Of a stretch of 15,745 nucleotides of DNA, positions 1 to 7,554 are shown in pieces. The position numbers were made by a program, and so were the translations under genes. Every line of letters starts with the position of its first letter. The stretch's first letter is position 1. The DNA is from Bacilli bacterium (lineage in GTDB: Bacteria; Bacillota_I; Bacilli_A; RF39; UBA660), in assembly GCA_918219625.1 (NCBI GenBank), contig CAKJXT010000085.1, positions 1 to 15,745 of the forward strand, read 5' to 3'. The notes under the pieces are model-generated. The model did not search any database. It had not been told where the DNA came from and saw nothing but the letters and a program-made list of their open reading frames with translations.

Positions 1-177
1 ACTATGCATATTCTTATTTAAAGATACAAATATCTCTTTAGAAAAAGATAAATCTTCAACCTCATCAATAGAATAATAAATAGGCATATTAACAGAAAGT
101 CCATCTATTCCAATCAAATAAGAATCACAATCATAATTAAAGCTTTTATCACTAGGAATCAACATCAACTTGGTCAT
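1..177 (-). CDS. U32 peptidase-family protein, N-terminal part (possible TrhP1/YrrN)
   Basis: Partial gene: the first 59 codons are visible and the rest lies beyond the left edge. It starts at ATG (177-175) with an AGGTGA Shine-Dalgarno four bases upstream. The protein begins MTKLMLIPSDKSF and continues with YLIGIDGLSVN, a Ser-Ile-Asp-Glu stretch and FVSLNKNMHS. This resembles the first beta-alpha units of small U32-family proteins as I remember them. Context supports it: in B. subtilis the order is yrrL (mltG), yrrM (trmR), yrrN, yrrO, and the last two are U32 proteins that make 5-hydroxyuridine at tRNA position 34, the substrate of TrmR. A role in tRNA hydroxylation is inferred from context, because the catalytic part is not in view. 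Confidence 0.6.
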   Translation of the reverse strand, partial: MTKLMLIPSDKSFNYDCDSYLIGIDGLSVNMPIYYSIDEVEDLSFSKEIFVSLNKNMHS

Positions 178-194
178 AAAATCACCTGAAAAAT

Positions 195-223
195 ATTATA
201 CAAAAAAAGACTTAAAAAGTCTA
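195..223 (-). promoter_or_regulatory. Candidate promoter for the U32 gene, nested in the Rpn terminator
   Basis: A perfect TATAAT (200-195) lies 17 bases from TAGACT (223-218), which matches TTGACA at 4 of 6 positions. The -35 box contains the stop codon of the upstream gene, and the spacer is the terminator hairpin and T-tract. A start about 7 bases past the -10 would fall at the AGGTGA ribosome site (187-182). The -10 match and spacing are seen; activity is inferred. Confidence 0.5.
202..222 (-). terminator. Intrinsic terminator of the Rpn gene
   Basis: On the minus strand AGACTT, TTT loop, AAGTCT forms a 6-bp stem (222-208) followed by a T-run (208-202). The first two stem bases belong to the TAG stop codon (223-221). 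The stem is short, so efficiency may be modest. Confidence 0.65.
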
Positions 224-1065
224 TAATTTGTTTATTTCATCAATACTTAAACCTGTAATCTTTGATATAGTTTCTATATCAATATTTTCATTTAATGATT
301 TTTTAGCCAATTCATTTTTTTCTTCTTTTATCGCATCAACTATCGCCATCGCATTACAATATTCATCTAACTGTTGTTTTTCTAATTCACTCATAAATAT
401 AGGATCACTGCTTAAACTCTTTACTGTTTCAACTACCTTTTTCATAATATCATCACCCATAGATATTTTTTCTAAATCATCAACATCATCAATTAAAAAC
501 AGTTTAAAATATCTTTCCCTTTCACTAAGTTCATTATAACATTTATTAGGTATATTTTTCAAGTTAACATGAAATTTCCTAAATTCATCAGTTTCTATTT
601 CACCATTCTTTAAATCAGTTAAGCCAACCTCTGTAATTAAATCACTATTTTTAAAAATATTATAATTTTCTATAGCTATTTGATAAAAAATATAAGACTC
701 ACTATAATTAGAACCTTTAACATACATACTTGATGCATACTTATGTGATGTAATTTCATTCTTTCTTTTATTCTTAGACTTATCATTAGACATCTCAACA
801 TTAATATATTTATTATCTATAGTAACAACAACATCCTGTTCATTATGATGAATAAACACACTCTTATCAGGTATATCCGCATCTATTACAATCATATTTC
901 TAAATAAATAATCATAATCAATACCAGTAACTAAATATATTATTTTAGCTAAGAAATCCCTATTAACTACATTCTTTACTACATTTTTAAAAACTAAATC
1001 ATTAGAAAGCGGAATAACCTTTCCCTCTTCTAATACAACTTTTTTGTTATTTTATCAAAATACAT
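221..1065 (-). CDS. Rpn-family PD-(D/E)XK nuclease / putative transposase, split by a -1 frameshift
   Basis: The only well-placed start is ATG at 1065-1063 behind a strong GAGGTGG (1078-1072), but its frame stops at TAG (1032-1030) after 11 codons. From G1039 the -1 frame is open to TAG at 221-223. Joined at the AAAAAAG run they give about 281 residues, a normal family length, beginning MYFDKITKK then VVLEEGKVIPLSNDLVFKNV. The I-PLSND-VFK block is the typical Rpn N-terminus, so this part is real coding sequence. The first in-frame ATG of the long frame (895) would drop it. Nuclease-core candidates are the Asp in EQDVVVTID and the Glu in INVEMSN, where many relatives have E-x-Q. The C-terminal ISKITGLSIDEINKL is typical of the family. 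Rpn proteins are linked to RecA-independent recombination and DNA cleavage. The gene has its own terminator and separates trmR from the U32 gene. It may be a pseudogene, an assembly indel, or a frameshift-decoded gene. Confidence 0.75.
1000..1045 (-). promoter_or_regulatory. Candidate -1 frameshift signal: A AAA AAG slippery heptamer plus hairpin
   Basis: Zero-frame codons read ACA AAA AAG TTG TAT TAG. The heptamer A AAA AAG (1045-1039) has the X XXY YYZ phasing used for -1 slippage in dnaX and IS3-type elements. Slipping back one base gives GTT GTA TTA, the frame of the long Rpn ORF. Three to five bases downstream a hairpin can form: 1033-1027 pairs with 1002-1008 (7 bp with one G-U), a 2x2 internal loop follows, 1024-1021 pairs with 1011-1014 (4 bp), and the loop is 6 bases. 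Two weaker pairs (1034-1001, 1035-1000) extend it. The geometry is seen; function is inferred. Confidence 0.4.
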
Positions 1066-1122
1066 TTTTTACCACCTCAAAATATATCTTACTTCGTAGA
1101 AACAATTATTCCTTAAAAAATC

Positions 1123-1150
1123 AAAAAAAAATCGTAAAAATTACGATTTT
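1123..1150 (-). terminator. Intrinsic terminator of the polA-to-trmR cluster
   Basis: Minus-strand stem AAAATCGTAA / TTACGATTTT (1150-1128, 10 bp, TTT loop) is followed by a run of T (1131-1123). The 5' arm contains the last two trmR sense codons and its TAA stop (1143-1141), so there is almost no 3' untranslated region. Confidence 0.85.
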
Positions 1151-1722
1151 CTCCTACTTATACCTATACCATCACCTATAGAAATAAACTCTGTATCAAA
1201 CTCTTCATTATTCTTTAAAAAATCAATATACTTGGCAATCTTACCAACTAATTGTCTAGTATTTCTATTAGTAATGGATTCCATATTATCAACCATACCA
1301 TGAAAACTTAAATTATCAGATATAATAACGCCATCTTCAGCTAAATTAGACTTATACTTCTCAAAAAATTTAATATATTGAGCTTTAGCAGCATCTATAA
1401 ATATAAGATCAAATTCGCCAGTTACATCGCACTCTAAAGCATCAGCTAATCTTATATCAATTCTTTCATTTAAATCAAAATCATTAATATTCTTAACAGC
1501 CTCATTATATCTTAAAACATCTCTTTCAATAGTAACAACACGAATATCAGAATCTACTAATGCCATACGTATAGCAGAATATCCTATCGCACTACCAATT
1601 TCCAATATTCTTTTAACATTATTTTTTTTAATATAATCAGTCAAAAACTCTATACCATCAGGTAACATAATAGGTATATTGTTTTCATGTGCATAATCTT
1701 CAATTACTCGTAAACGAACCAT
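1141..1722 (-). CDS. trmR: SAM-dependent O-methyltransferase, TrmR-like (tRNA 5-hydroxyuridine methyltransferase)
   Basis: This 193-residue class I Rossmann methyltransferase has an SAM-binding motif I ILEIGSAIGYSAI (39-51), an acidic residue after strand 2 (VVTIERD, Glu66) and FDLIFIDAAKAQY (104-116). Asp110 and Asp136-Asn137 are the expected metal ligands of the cation-dependent O-methyltransferase family. It occupies the position of B. subtilis yrrM, now trmR, which methylates ho5U34 to mo5U34 in tRNA and so aids wobble decoding. The ATG lies inside the end of mltG (19-base overlap) with GAGAGGG just upstream, so translation is probably coupled. Family assignment is firm; the tRNA substrate follows from synteny with mltG upstream and a probable U32 gene downstream. 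Confidence 0.85.
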   Translation of the reverse strand: MVRLRVIEDYAHENNIPIMLPDGIEFLTDYIKKNNVKRILEIGSAIGYSAIRMALVDSDIRVVTIERDVLRYNEAVKNINDFDLNERIDIRLADALECDVTGEFDLIFIDAAKAQYIKFFEKYKSNLAEDGVIISDNLSFHGMVDNMESITNRNTRQLVGKIAKYIDFLKNNEEFDTEFISIGDGIGISRRKS

Positions 1723-2780
1723 AAACCCTCTCTTTTTAATCTAGCAATAGTCGCTAAATGTTCAGAATCACTCTTTGTAAAATATGTATTTCCATTCTTA
1801 TCAGCAACAAAGTAAAAATAATCACTAGTAGTAGGATTAATAACTCCCTCAATAGACTCTAATGAAGGATTAGAAATAGGACCAACTGGTAATCCAGTAA
1901 AACAATTACTTCTCGTATTATATGCATTGCATTCATCTAACTCAGCTCGAGTCAAATCAACATTAAAATCTTTACGTGATGCATAATAGGTTGTAACATC
2001 ACTTCCAAGTGACCAACCATTATTTAAACGATTATAAAATACAGCTGCAACCCCATTTCTTTCATGGCTTGTACCTGCTTCAAGCTCAACAATAGAAGCT
2101 AAAGTAAGTAACTTATGAACACTATAACCACTATTATTAATTTGTTCTTTATAATTACTCAATTTTGAATCCATTTGATCAAGCATAGTTTTAAAAATAT
2201 CTTTAACACTAACTCCTATACTAAATTGATAAGTGTCAGGAAATAAATACCCTTCTAATGGATAATAAATCCTGTCATCTAATATTTCATCAGTAATAAA
2301 CCAATAATTGTCAATTAAACTATTTAAATAATCTCTATCAGACAATAATGCATAAACATCCTCTTCTGTATTATCAGTGTTATCAGCAATCAAAGAAGCA
2401 ATTTTTCTCATATTAATTCCTTCTTTAAAAGTAATTTTAATATGATCCTCTTTATAATTTCCAGACAAAGCATTAACAATCTCTTTAACACTCATATCTT
2501 CTCTTAATTCATATATTCCCTTCTTTAAAGTACCAGGTTTATGAATTTTAATATAAATTTTATACGCTAAATCAGATCTAATCAAATTTAATTTTTCTAA
2601 TTTCTTGGAAATACTACTATAAGTATCCCCATTTTCAATTCTAAACTCTACAATACTACTATTTTTACTAACTGGTTTTAACTTACAGAAATAAATAAAC
2701 ACAGTAATTAAAACCATAAATACAAAAAAAAGAAACAAAGATACAACAACTATACCCCTTTTATTCAGTTTTCGTTTCAT
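1704..2780 (-). CDS. mltG: Endolytic murein transglycosylase MltG (YceG-like)
   Basis: The 358-residue protein has a basic N-terminus (MKRKLNKR), one membrane helix (about 9-31) and an extracellular LysM-like part (about 45-110), followed by the YceG catalytic domain. Recognisable motifs are PLEGYLFPDTY (174-184), ASIVELEAG (228-236, with Glu232 as the expected catalytic acid) and the C-terminal YFVADKNG then SDSEHLATIARLK. MltG cleaves nascent glycan strands at the membrane and helps set strand length during peptidoglycan synthesis. It is the counterpart of B. subtilis yrrL and keeps the usual neighbours yrzB and trmR. There is no Shine-Dalgarno directly before the ATG; GGGAG is 27 bases upstream, beyond a hairpin (separate entry). 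The ATG is kept because the positively charged N-terminus fits membrane orientation and no better downstream start is visible. Confidence 0.93.
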   Translation of the reverse strand: MKRKLNKRGIVVVSLFLFFVFMVLITVFIYFCKLKPVSKNSSIVEFRIENGDTYSSISKKLEKLNLIRSDLAYKIYIKIHKPGTLKKGIYELREDMSVKEIVNALSGNYKEDHIKITFKEGINMRKIASLIADNTDNTEEDVYALLSDRDYLNSLIDNYWFITDEILDDRIYYPLEGYLFPDTYQFSIGVSVKDIFKTMLDQMDSKLSNYKEQINNSGYSVHKLLTLASIVELEAGTSHERNGVAAVFYNRLNNGWSLGSDVTTYYASRKDFNVDLTRAELDECNAYNTRSNCFTGLPVGPISNPSLESIEGVINPTTSDYFYFVADKNGNTYFTKSDSEHLATIARLKREGLWFVYE

Positions 2781-2812
2781 AAGAAAACGAGTATTACTCG
2801 TTAGCTTCTCCC
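2781..2812 (-). promoter_or_regulatory. Hairpin between a distant Shine-Dalgarno and the mltG start
   Basis: Minus-strand AACGAGT, AAT loop, ACTCGTT forms a perfect 7-bp hairpin (2802-2786). The yrzB TAA stop (2796-2794) is partly in the loop. GGGAG (2812-2808) is 27 bases from the mltG ATG (2780); folding the 17-base hairpin leaves about 10 unpaired bases between them, a workable spacing. The hairpin is followed by TTCTT, so a weak terminator or RNA-processing site is an alternative reading. Confidence 0.5.
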
Positions 2813-3075
2813 TTCGCTTCTTCTTGTAGTTCTTTTAGAATCGTATCAATAATCTTCCACTCTTTATCTGTTTCAATTGGAGATAATTCAGTTGAATCTC
2901 CATTAGTAACATAAGTTGATGCAAAAACACGAATATTACCATTTTCATCCTTAGAATCATCAGTATAAACCATATAACTCTTATTTGTTTCATCGGAATC
3001 AAAAGTAAATAATACCTCGTATTCAACCTCTTTTCCTTCTGTATTTGTTGCTTTAAATGTCATTCTTTCTTCCAT
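2794..3075 (-). CDS. yrzB: DUF1292 family protein (YrzB-like)
   Basis: This is a small acidic 93-residue protein without membrane segments or a signal peptide. It begins MEERMTFKATNTEG and has the beta-rich pattern YEVLFTFDSDETNKSYMVYTDD followed by an acidic C-terminal helix, as in DUF1292 proteins. Its place between ruvX and mltG is the conserved position of B. subtilis yrzB. The molecular function of the family is not established. The start has AAAGGA 8 bases upstream, lying over the ruvX stop region (4-base gap between the genes). The stop codon sits in a hairpin that may control mltG translation. Confidence 0.88.
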   Translation of the reverse strand: MEERMTFKATNTEGKEVEYEVLFTFDSDETNKSYMVYTDDSKDENGNIRVFASTYVTNGDSTELSPIETDKEWKIIDTILKELQEEAKGEANE

Positions 3076-3079
3076 AATA

Positions 3080-3496
3080 TCATTCCTTTCTATCTAAATA
3101 TGACTGTAAAATTATATTTGCAGCTAAACTATCAATTTTATTTTTTCTCTTTTTACGAGAAATATTGGCTTCCAACATATAATTAGTAGCCTCCACAGTA
3201 GTTAATCTTTCATCCTGCATTACAACCACAACATTTAATTTTTCCTCAATCATTTTACCAAAATCAATACATCTCATCGCACTTTCTCCAAGAGTATTAT
3301 TCATATTTTTAGGTAACCCTAAAACTATTTTCTCAACTTTTTCATTATCAACTATTTTAGAAAGTTCAGAAATTAAATAATCATAATTTCCTTCTTCATA
3401 TCTAATTGTTCCATATGTAGAAGCAATTGTATGAGTTAAATCACTTATAGAAACACCTAAAGTTCTAGTACCTAAATCTAAACCCAAATATTTCAA
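3080..3496 (-). CDS. ruvX: Putative pre-16S rRNA nuclease / Holliday-junction resolvase homologue (RuvX/YqgF)
   Basis: The 138-residue protein has the RNase H-like fold pattern of YqgF: GLDLGTRTLGVSISD at the N-terminus with Asp7, QDERLTTVEA with Glu96, and KIDSLAANIILQSYL with Asp122. These are the three acidic metal ligands. YqgF has been tied to 5'-end maturation of 16S rRNA in E. coli and is structurally related to RuvC. The start is TTG; its first bases overlap the ireB TGA by four (TTGA), with AGGT a few bases upstream, so translation is coupled to ireB. The order ireB-ruvX-yrzB is the conserved Bacillota arrangement. The product ends in TGA. Confidence 0.92.
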   Translation of the reverse strand: MKYLGLDLGTRTLGVSISDLTHTIASTYGTIRYEEGNYDYLISELSKIVDNEKVEKIVLGLPKNMNNTLGESAMRCIDFGKMIEEKLNVVVVMQDERLTTVEATNYMLEANISRKKRKNKIDSLAANIILQSYLDRKE

Positions 3497-3735
3497 TTAC
3501 CTAAAAACTCCTTCAACAACACTTCAATAATCTTAGATCTATCAAACTTAGTAATCTTATTTCTAGACTCCTTATGATTAGAAATATAACCTGGATCACC
3601 ACTAACTAAATAACCTACAATCTGATTAGTAGGATTATATCCACGCTCTTCCAAATTTAAAACTACATCTCTTAAAGTTTCAGAAATATTTTCATCGATA
3701 AAATCATCCGTGTCATATACTTTAGTCTCTTCCAT
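3493..3735 (-). CDS. ireB: IreB family regulatory phosphoprotein (UPF0297, YrzL)
   Basis: The 80-residue protein matches the UPF0297/DUF965 family along its length: LRDVVLNLEERGYNP, NQIVGYLVSGDPGYI and a C-terminal KIIEVLLKEFL helix. In Enterococcus faecalis IreB is phosphorylated near its N-terminus by the PASTA kinase IreK and affects cephalosporin tolerance and cell-wall homeostasis. Here Thr4 and Thr9 lie in the equivalent flexible N-terminal segment, but which is modified cannot be read from sequence. In B. subtilis the gene follows alaS; here it follows the dGTPase gene with a 34-base gap containing GGATGG before the ATG and no clear promoter, so it is probably in the polA transcript. 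Confidence 0.92.
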   Translation of the reverse strand: MEETKVYDTDDFIDENISETLRDVVLNLEERGYNPTNQIVGYLVSGDPGYISNHKESRNKITKFDRSKIIEVLLKEFLGN

Positions 3736-3769
3736 AATAACACCATCCTATTAACACAATTCTATTTTA

Positions 3770-4891
3770 TCATTTATTAGAACCTTTATCAATAATTTTG
3801 TTATACTCTTTCTTAAAATATTCATCAGTCATACCAGCAATATAATCAATAACAATTCTTTCTAATGATGTATTATTCCTATAATCAGGAGTCATATGAG
3901 ATAAATAATCATAATATATAGGAACACTCTTATCCTCGTTCTTCAAATATTCTAAATTAGAATAAAAAACTGTTCTAAACATTTCTCTAATTGAATTTTT
4001 TTCATCATCGGTATAAATTTTATTATAAATATTCTTGTAGTTAAAATCCTTCAAATCACAAATAGCCTTATTAATTCCAGCAGACATAGTAATATAAGGT
4101 TTATCAAAACTATTATAAATTATGTCCATAACAATAGTATTAATAATATCACTATTAGAATCACCTAAAATATCAGTAACACTACTTGGCAATATATCAG
4201 GAGACAATTTACCAAGAAGAATTGCATCCTCAATATCACGACCTAAATAACTAATAACATCACTAATTCTAACAACACATCCCTCTAATGTCATTGGACG
4301 TAAACTAATAATATTATCAACACTCTTATAACAATTATAATAATCAGATAAAAACTTATCCTTATCCTTAGAAACAGGACTATACTTATCAAGAACAAGT
4401 TCACCATTATGACAAAGTATTCCATCAAGAACTTGAACAGTTAAATTCAAACCACGACCATTATGTTCAAGAACCATTAAATCACGAACACTTTCAACAT
4501 TATGCATGAAAACACCTTCACCATTTTCTAAACTTATCTCATTTAAAAAGCTCTCACCTAAATGTCCATAAGGAACATGTCCTAAATCATGACCTAACGC
4601 AATAGCTTCAATCAAATCCTCATTCAAAGATAATGCCCTTCCAATAGTTCTAGCAATCTTACTTACCATTTGAACATGACTCATTCTACGACTAATATGG
4701 TCATTCTCCTTATTAGTAAAAACTTGAGTCTTGTCCATATAACGTAAATAAGACTTAGAATAAATAATTTTATCAGAATCACGAAAATATTCACCGCGAA
4801 TATCATAATCCTCATCATTCAATCTAACCGCATCCTTATCAAAAGAAGCATAATCTTTTAAAAGTTTTTCATGCATCAACAACTTATCCAT
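3770..4891 (-). CDS. HD-domain deoxyguanosinetriphosphate triphosphohydrolase-like protein
   Basis: The 373-residue protein has an N-terminal HD phosphohydrolase domain: RMSHVQMVSKIART (His72), then LGHDLGHVPYGHLGE (His101-Asp102, with the extended GHDLGHxPxGH motif of the dGTPase family) and a distal Asp in VVRISDVISYLGRDIEDA. Such enzymes split dNTPs into deoxynucleoside and triphosphate and so control dNTP pools. The ATG is one base past the polA stop, with GGAGG inside the last polA codons, so the two are almost certainly co-translated. A dNTP-pool enzyme next to DNA polymerase I is sensible, though the nucleotide preference cannot be told from sequence. The gene ends in TGA directly followed by TAA. 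Confidence 0.88.
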   Translation of the reverse strand: MDKLLMHEKLLKDYASFDKDAVRLNDEDYDIRGEYFRDSDKIIYSKSYLRYMDKTQVFTNKENDHISRRMSHVQMVSKIARTIGRALSLNEDLIEAIALGHDLGHVPYGHLGESFLNEISLENGEGVFMHNVESVRDLMVLEHNGRGLNLTVQVLDGILCHNGELVLDKYSPVSKDKDKFLSDYYNCYKSVDNIISLRPMTLEGCVVRISDVISYLGRDIEDAILLGKLSPDILPSSVTDILGDSNSDIINTIVMDIIYNSFDKPYITMSAGINKAICDLKDFNYKNIYNKIYTDDEKNSIREMFRTVFYSNLEYLKNEDKSVPIYYDYLSHMTPDYRNNTSLERIVIDYIAGMTDEYFKKEYNKIIDKGSNK

Positions 4892-4892
4892 A

Positions 4893-7475
4893 CTACTTAG
4901 CCTCCATCAAATTATCTCCAACATTAATATCAACAGAAAGTGGTACTAATAAAGTACAAACATTTTCCATAACATCTCGAATAATAGAACACATCTCCTC
5001 AACTTCATCCCTAGGTGTATCAAAAACAAGTTCGTCATGTATCTGTAAAATCATTTTACTTTTTAATCCTCTATCATGAATCTCACGAGAAACCATAACC
5101 ATTGCCTTTTTAATAATATCAGCGCTAGTACCCTGGATTGGAGTATTTAGAGCCATTCTTTCACCACTTTGTCTAATCATATAATTCTTATTTTGCAATT
5201 CAGGAATAACTCTTTTTCTATTAAATAAAGTTCTTACATAGCCATCCTTCAAAGCATTTGAAATAGTATTATCCATATAATCTTTAATACCAGGATATGT
5301 ACTTAAATACTCATCAATAAACATCTTAGCCTCTTTAGGAGTAATATTTAAATTTTCAGATAACCCAAACCCACTAATACCATAAATAATACCAAAATTA
5401 ACAGCCTTAGCAACTCTTCTTTCATGAGACGTAACATCATTTATATCCTTATGAAAAATATCACTAGCAGTCTTACTATGAATATCATCACCTCTATGAA
5501 AAGCATCTATCAAAGTATCTACAGAGGCAATACTTGCTAAAATTCTAAGCTCAATTTGTGAATAATCACCACTAATAATAACTGAATCATTACTAGGTAC
5601 AAAAGCCTTACGAATAAGTTTTCCATAATCATCACGAGCAGGAATATTTTGTAAATTAGGTTCAGAAGAAGATAACCTTCCAGTACGAGTCAAAGCCTGA
5701 TTATAAATTGTATGAATCTTGCCATCAACACCAATTTCCTTGATTAATCCCTCAATATATGTAGAATATAACTTAGTAAGAGTTCTATACTCTAAAACCT
5801 TCTCAATAATAGGATGTTTATTTCTTAACTTATTTAAAACATCAACTGCAGTAGAATAACCAGTCTTACCCTTCTTACCATGAGGTAATCCTAACTTTTC
5901 AAATAAAATATCACCCAATTGTTGAGTAGAAGAAATATTGAACTCACAACCAGCCAAATCATATATTTCACTAGTTAAAGTATCAATTCTCAAAGAAATT
6001 TCAACACCCATTTCCTCTAAAGTACTACGAGAAATATTAATTCCATCATACTCCATATCACCCAAAACTAAAGCTAAAGGCATTTCAATATCATTAAATA
6101 ATGAGGTCATTCCTTCACTCTCTAATTTACTAGAAAAATCAGAATAAGTATCATAAATAAACTTAGCCTTCATAACTGCATTCTTACACATATCATTGTA
6201 ATCATAATCTAAATCACATTTCTTACCAAAGAAAGTCTCATAAAAAGGAATACTATAACCTAAAGAATTAGCCAAATAAGAAATATCATCCTTTAAATTA
6301 TACTCAAGTAAATAAGCAGCAAGCATACTATCGTAACTTACTTTACTAATACCAATTCCAACTTGTTTTAAAGAAACATAAACCTTCTTTAAATCATAAG
6401 TATACTTATCTATATCATTTAAAAAACTAGGTTCCTTCATTAATACATCATAAGGAATAAATAATGAAACAGACTCATTATAAACACCCATACCTAAAAC
6501 AGAAGCACTGTGATAATTATTACCTAATACCTCTAAATATACAGAACAAGGCTTATCTATCTTAATTTCATCAACACTAGAAATAACCTTAAAGTCAATA
6601 TTACTGTTATTAATAACTTTAGTTTTCTTTAAAAAAGAATAAAACTCTAAATCTTCATACATAGAATTTAACTTATCCAAATCAGGATTCTTATAAACTA
6701 AATCATTAATATTAATCTCAAGAGGAACCTCACGATAAATAGTCGCAATATCATAACTCATATAAGCACTGTCTTTATCCTCAACCAACTTGTCATGAAG
6801 TTTACCCTTAATAGAATCAATATTAGAATAAATTCCATCCAAAGTTTTATAATCCTGTAATAACTTTAAAGCAGTCTTCTCACCAATACCCTTAACACCA
6901 GGAATATTATCGGAAGAATCTCCCATCAATGCCTTCAAATCAATAATATTAATAGGATCAATACCCCACTCAGTCTTAAAAGAAGAAACATCATATCTAA
7001 TATAATCTTTAGACTTTAATAATTTAATATTAACTGTATCACTAATTAGCTGTAATAAATCCTTATCACTACTAATAATAGTACCAGTAAAATTAGGATC
7101 TTCCTCACAAAAAGACGCAAAAGTACCAATTATATCATCAGCCTCATAATTATCAATCTCATAATAAGTAATACCCATATTAGTAAGCATCTCTTTCGCA
7201 ACAGGAAACTGTACCTTCAATTCATCAGGCATCGCAATTCTACCAGCTTTATACCAATCATACTTATCATGTCTAAAAGTCTTACCTTTATCAAAAGCAA
7301 CAATAATATGAGTTGGCTTCTCTTCATCAATAATTTTATTAATCATATTAGTAAAACCAAATAAAGCATTAGTAGGAAACCCTTTACTATTCTTCATGAA
7401 ATTTCCATTATACGCAGTAGCGTAATAACTTCTAAATAATAAGTTATTACCATCAACTAAAATTAAATTATTCAC
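4893..7475 (-). CDS. polA: DNA polymerase I (5'-3' exonuclease plus polymerase, proofreading site degenerate)
   Basis: 860 residues from GTG at 7475, chosen because AGGTGA (7487-7482) stands six bases upstream; an in-frame GTG three codons earlier overlaps that site. Domains in order: FEN-type 5' nuclease (about 1-290; LVDGNNLLFRSYY, YEADDIIGTFAS, MGDSSDNIPGVKGIGEKTA), a vestigial 3'-5' exonuclease domain (about 295-460), and the family A polymerase. Polymerase motifs are TGRLSSSEPNLQNIP, motif A GDYSQIELR (Asp637), motif B RRVAKAVNFGIIYG and motif C IHDELVFD (Asp814-Glu815). In the exonuclease domain the DxE pair is replaced (SVYLEVLGN), so proofreading is probably lost, as in the Bacillus enzyme. 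It works in Okazaki-fragment maturation and repair. It is first in the run ending with trmR. Confidence 0.97.
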   Translation of the reverse strand: MNNLILVDGNNLLFRSYYATAYNGNFMKNSKGFPTNALFGFTNMINKIIDEEKPTHIIVAFDKGKTFRHDKYDWYKAGRIAMPDELKVQFPVAKEMLTNMGITYYEIDNYEADDIIGTFASFCEEDPNFTGTIISSDKDLLQLISDTVNIKLLKSKDYIRYDVSSFKTEWGIDPINIIDLKALMGDSSDNIPGVKGIGEKTALKLLQDYKTLDGIYSNIDSIKGKLHDKLVEDKDSAYMSYDIATIYREVPLEININDLVYKNPDLDKLNSMYEDLEFYSFLKKTKVINNSNIDFKVISSVDEIKIDKPCSVYLEVLGNNYHSASVLGMGVYNESVSLFIPYDVLMKEPSFLNDIDKYTYDLKKVYVSLKQVGIGISKVSYDSMLAAYLLEYNLKDDISYLANSLGYSIPFYETFFGKKCDLDYDYNDMCKNAVMKAKFIYDTYSDFSSKLESEGMTSLFNDIEMPLALVLGDMEYDGINISRSTLEEMGVEISLRIDTLTSEIYDLAGCEFNISSTQQLGDILFEKLGLPHGKKGKTGYSTAVDVLNKLRNKHPIIEKVLEYRTLTKLYSTYIEGLIKEIGVDGKIHTIYNQALTRTGRLSSSEPNLQNIPARDDYGKLIRKAFVPSNDSVIISGDYSQIELRILASIASVDTLIDAFHRGDDIHSKTASDIFHKDINDVTSHERRVAKAVNFGIIYGISGFGLSENLNITPKEAKMFIDEYLSTYPGIKDYMDNTISNALKDGYVRTLFNRKRVIPELQNKNYMIRQSGERMALNTPIQGTSADIIKKAMVMVSREIHDRGLKSKMILQIHDELVFDTPRDEVEEMCSIIRDVMENVCTLLVPLSVDINVGDNLMEAK

Positions 7476-7481
7476 AATTAT

Positions 7482-7501
7482 CACCTATAATCATTTTATC
7501 A
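7482..7501 (-). promoter_or_regulatory. Candidate extended -10 promoter and ribosome site of polA
   Basis: TGATAAAAT (7501-7493) is an extended -10 (TGn plus TAAAAT) joined directly to an eight-base T-run. No good -35 is visible. A start about 7 bases further falls at AGGTGA (7487-7482), which serves the GTG at 7475. This is the likely entry point for transcription of the polA-to-trmR run. Confidence 0.45.
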
Positions 7502-7514
7502 AAAAAAACAAAAG

Positions 7515-7535
7515 AAAAAAACACATTCGTGTTTT
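7515..7535 (-). terminator. Intrinsic terminator after the 64-residue membrane protein gene
   Basis: Minus-strand AAAACAC, GAAT loop, GTGTTTT (7535-7518) is a 7-bp stem continuing into a T-run to 7515. A second T-run follows at 7508-7501. It separates the small gene from polA. Confidence 0.8.
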
Positions 7536-7554
7536 ATTCTACCTTTTTATTCTT

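Noticed and set aside
228..539. Plus-strand open frame opposite the Rpn gene
   Set aside because: Hydrophobic Ser/Phe/Ile-rich shadow of a Lys/Asp-rich AT-rich gene on the other strand.
1081..1110. Promoter for the Rpn gene around TATATT (1086-1081)
   Set aside because: No -35 at acceptable spacing and no extended -10; in such AT-rich sequence TATATT alone is not informative.
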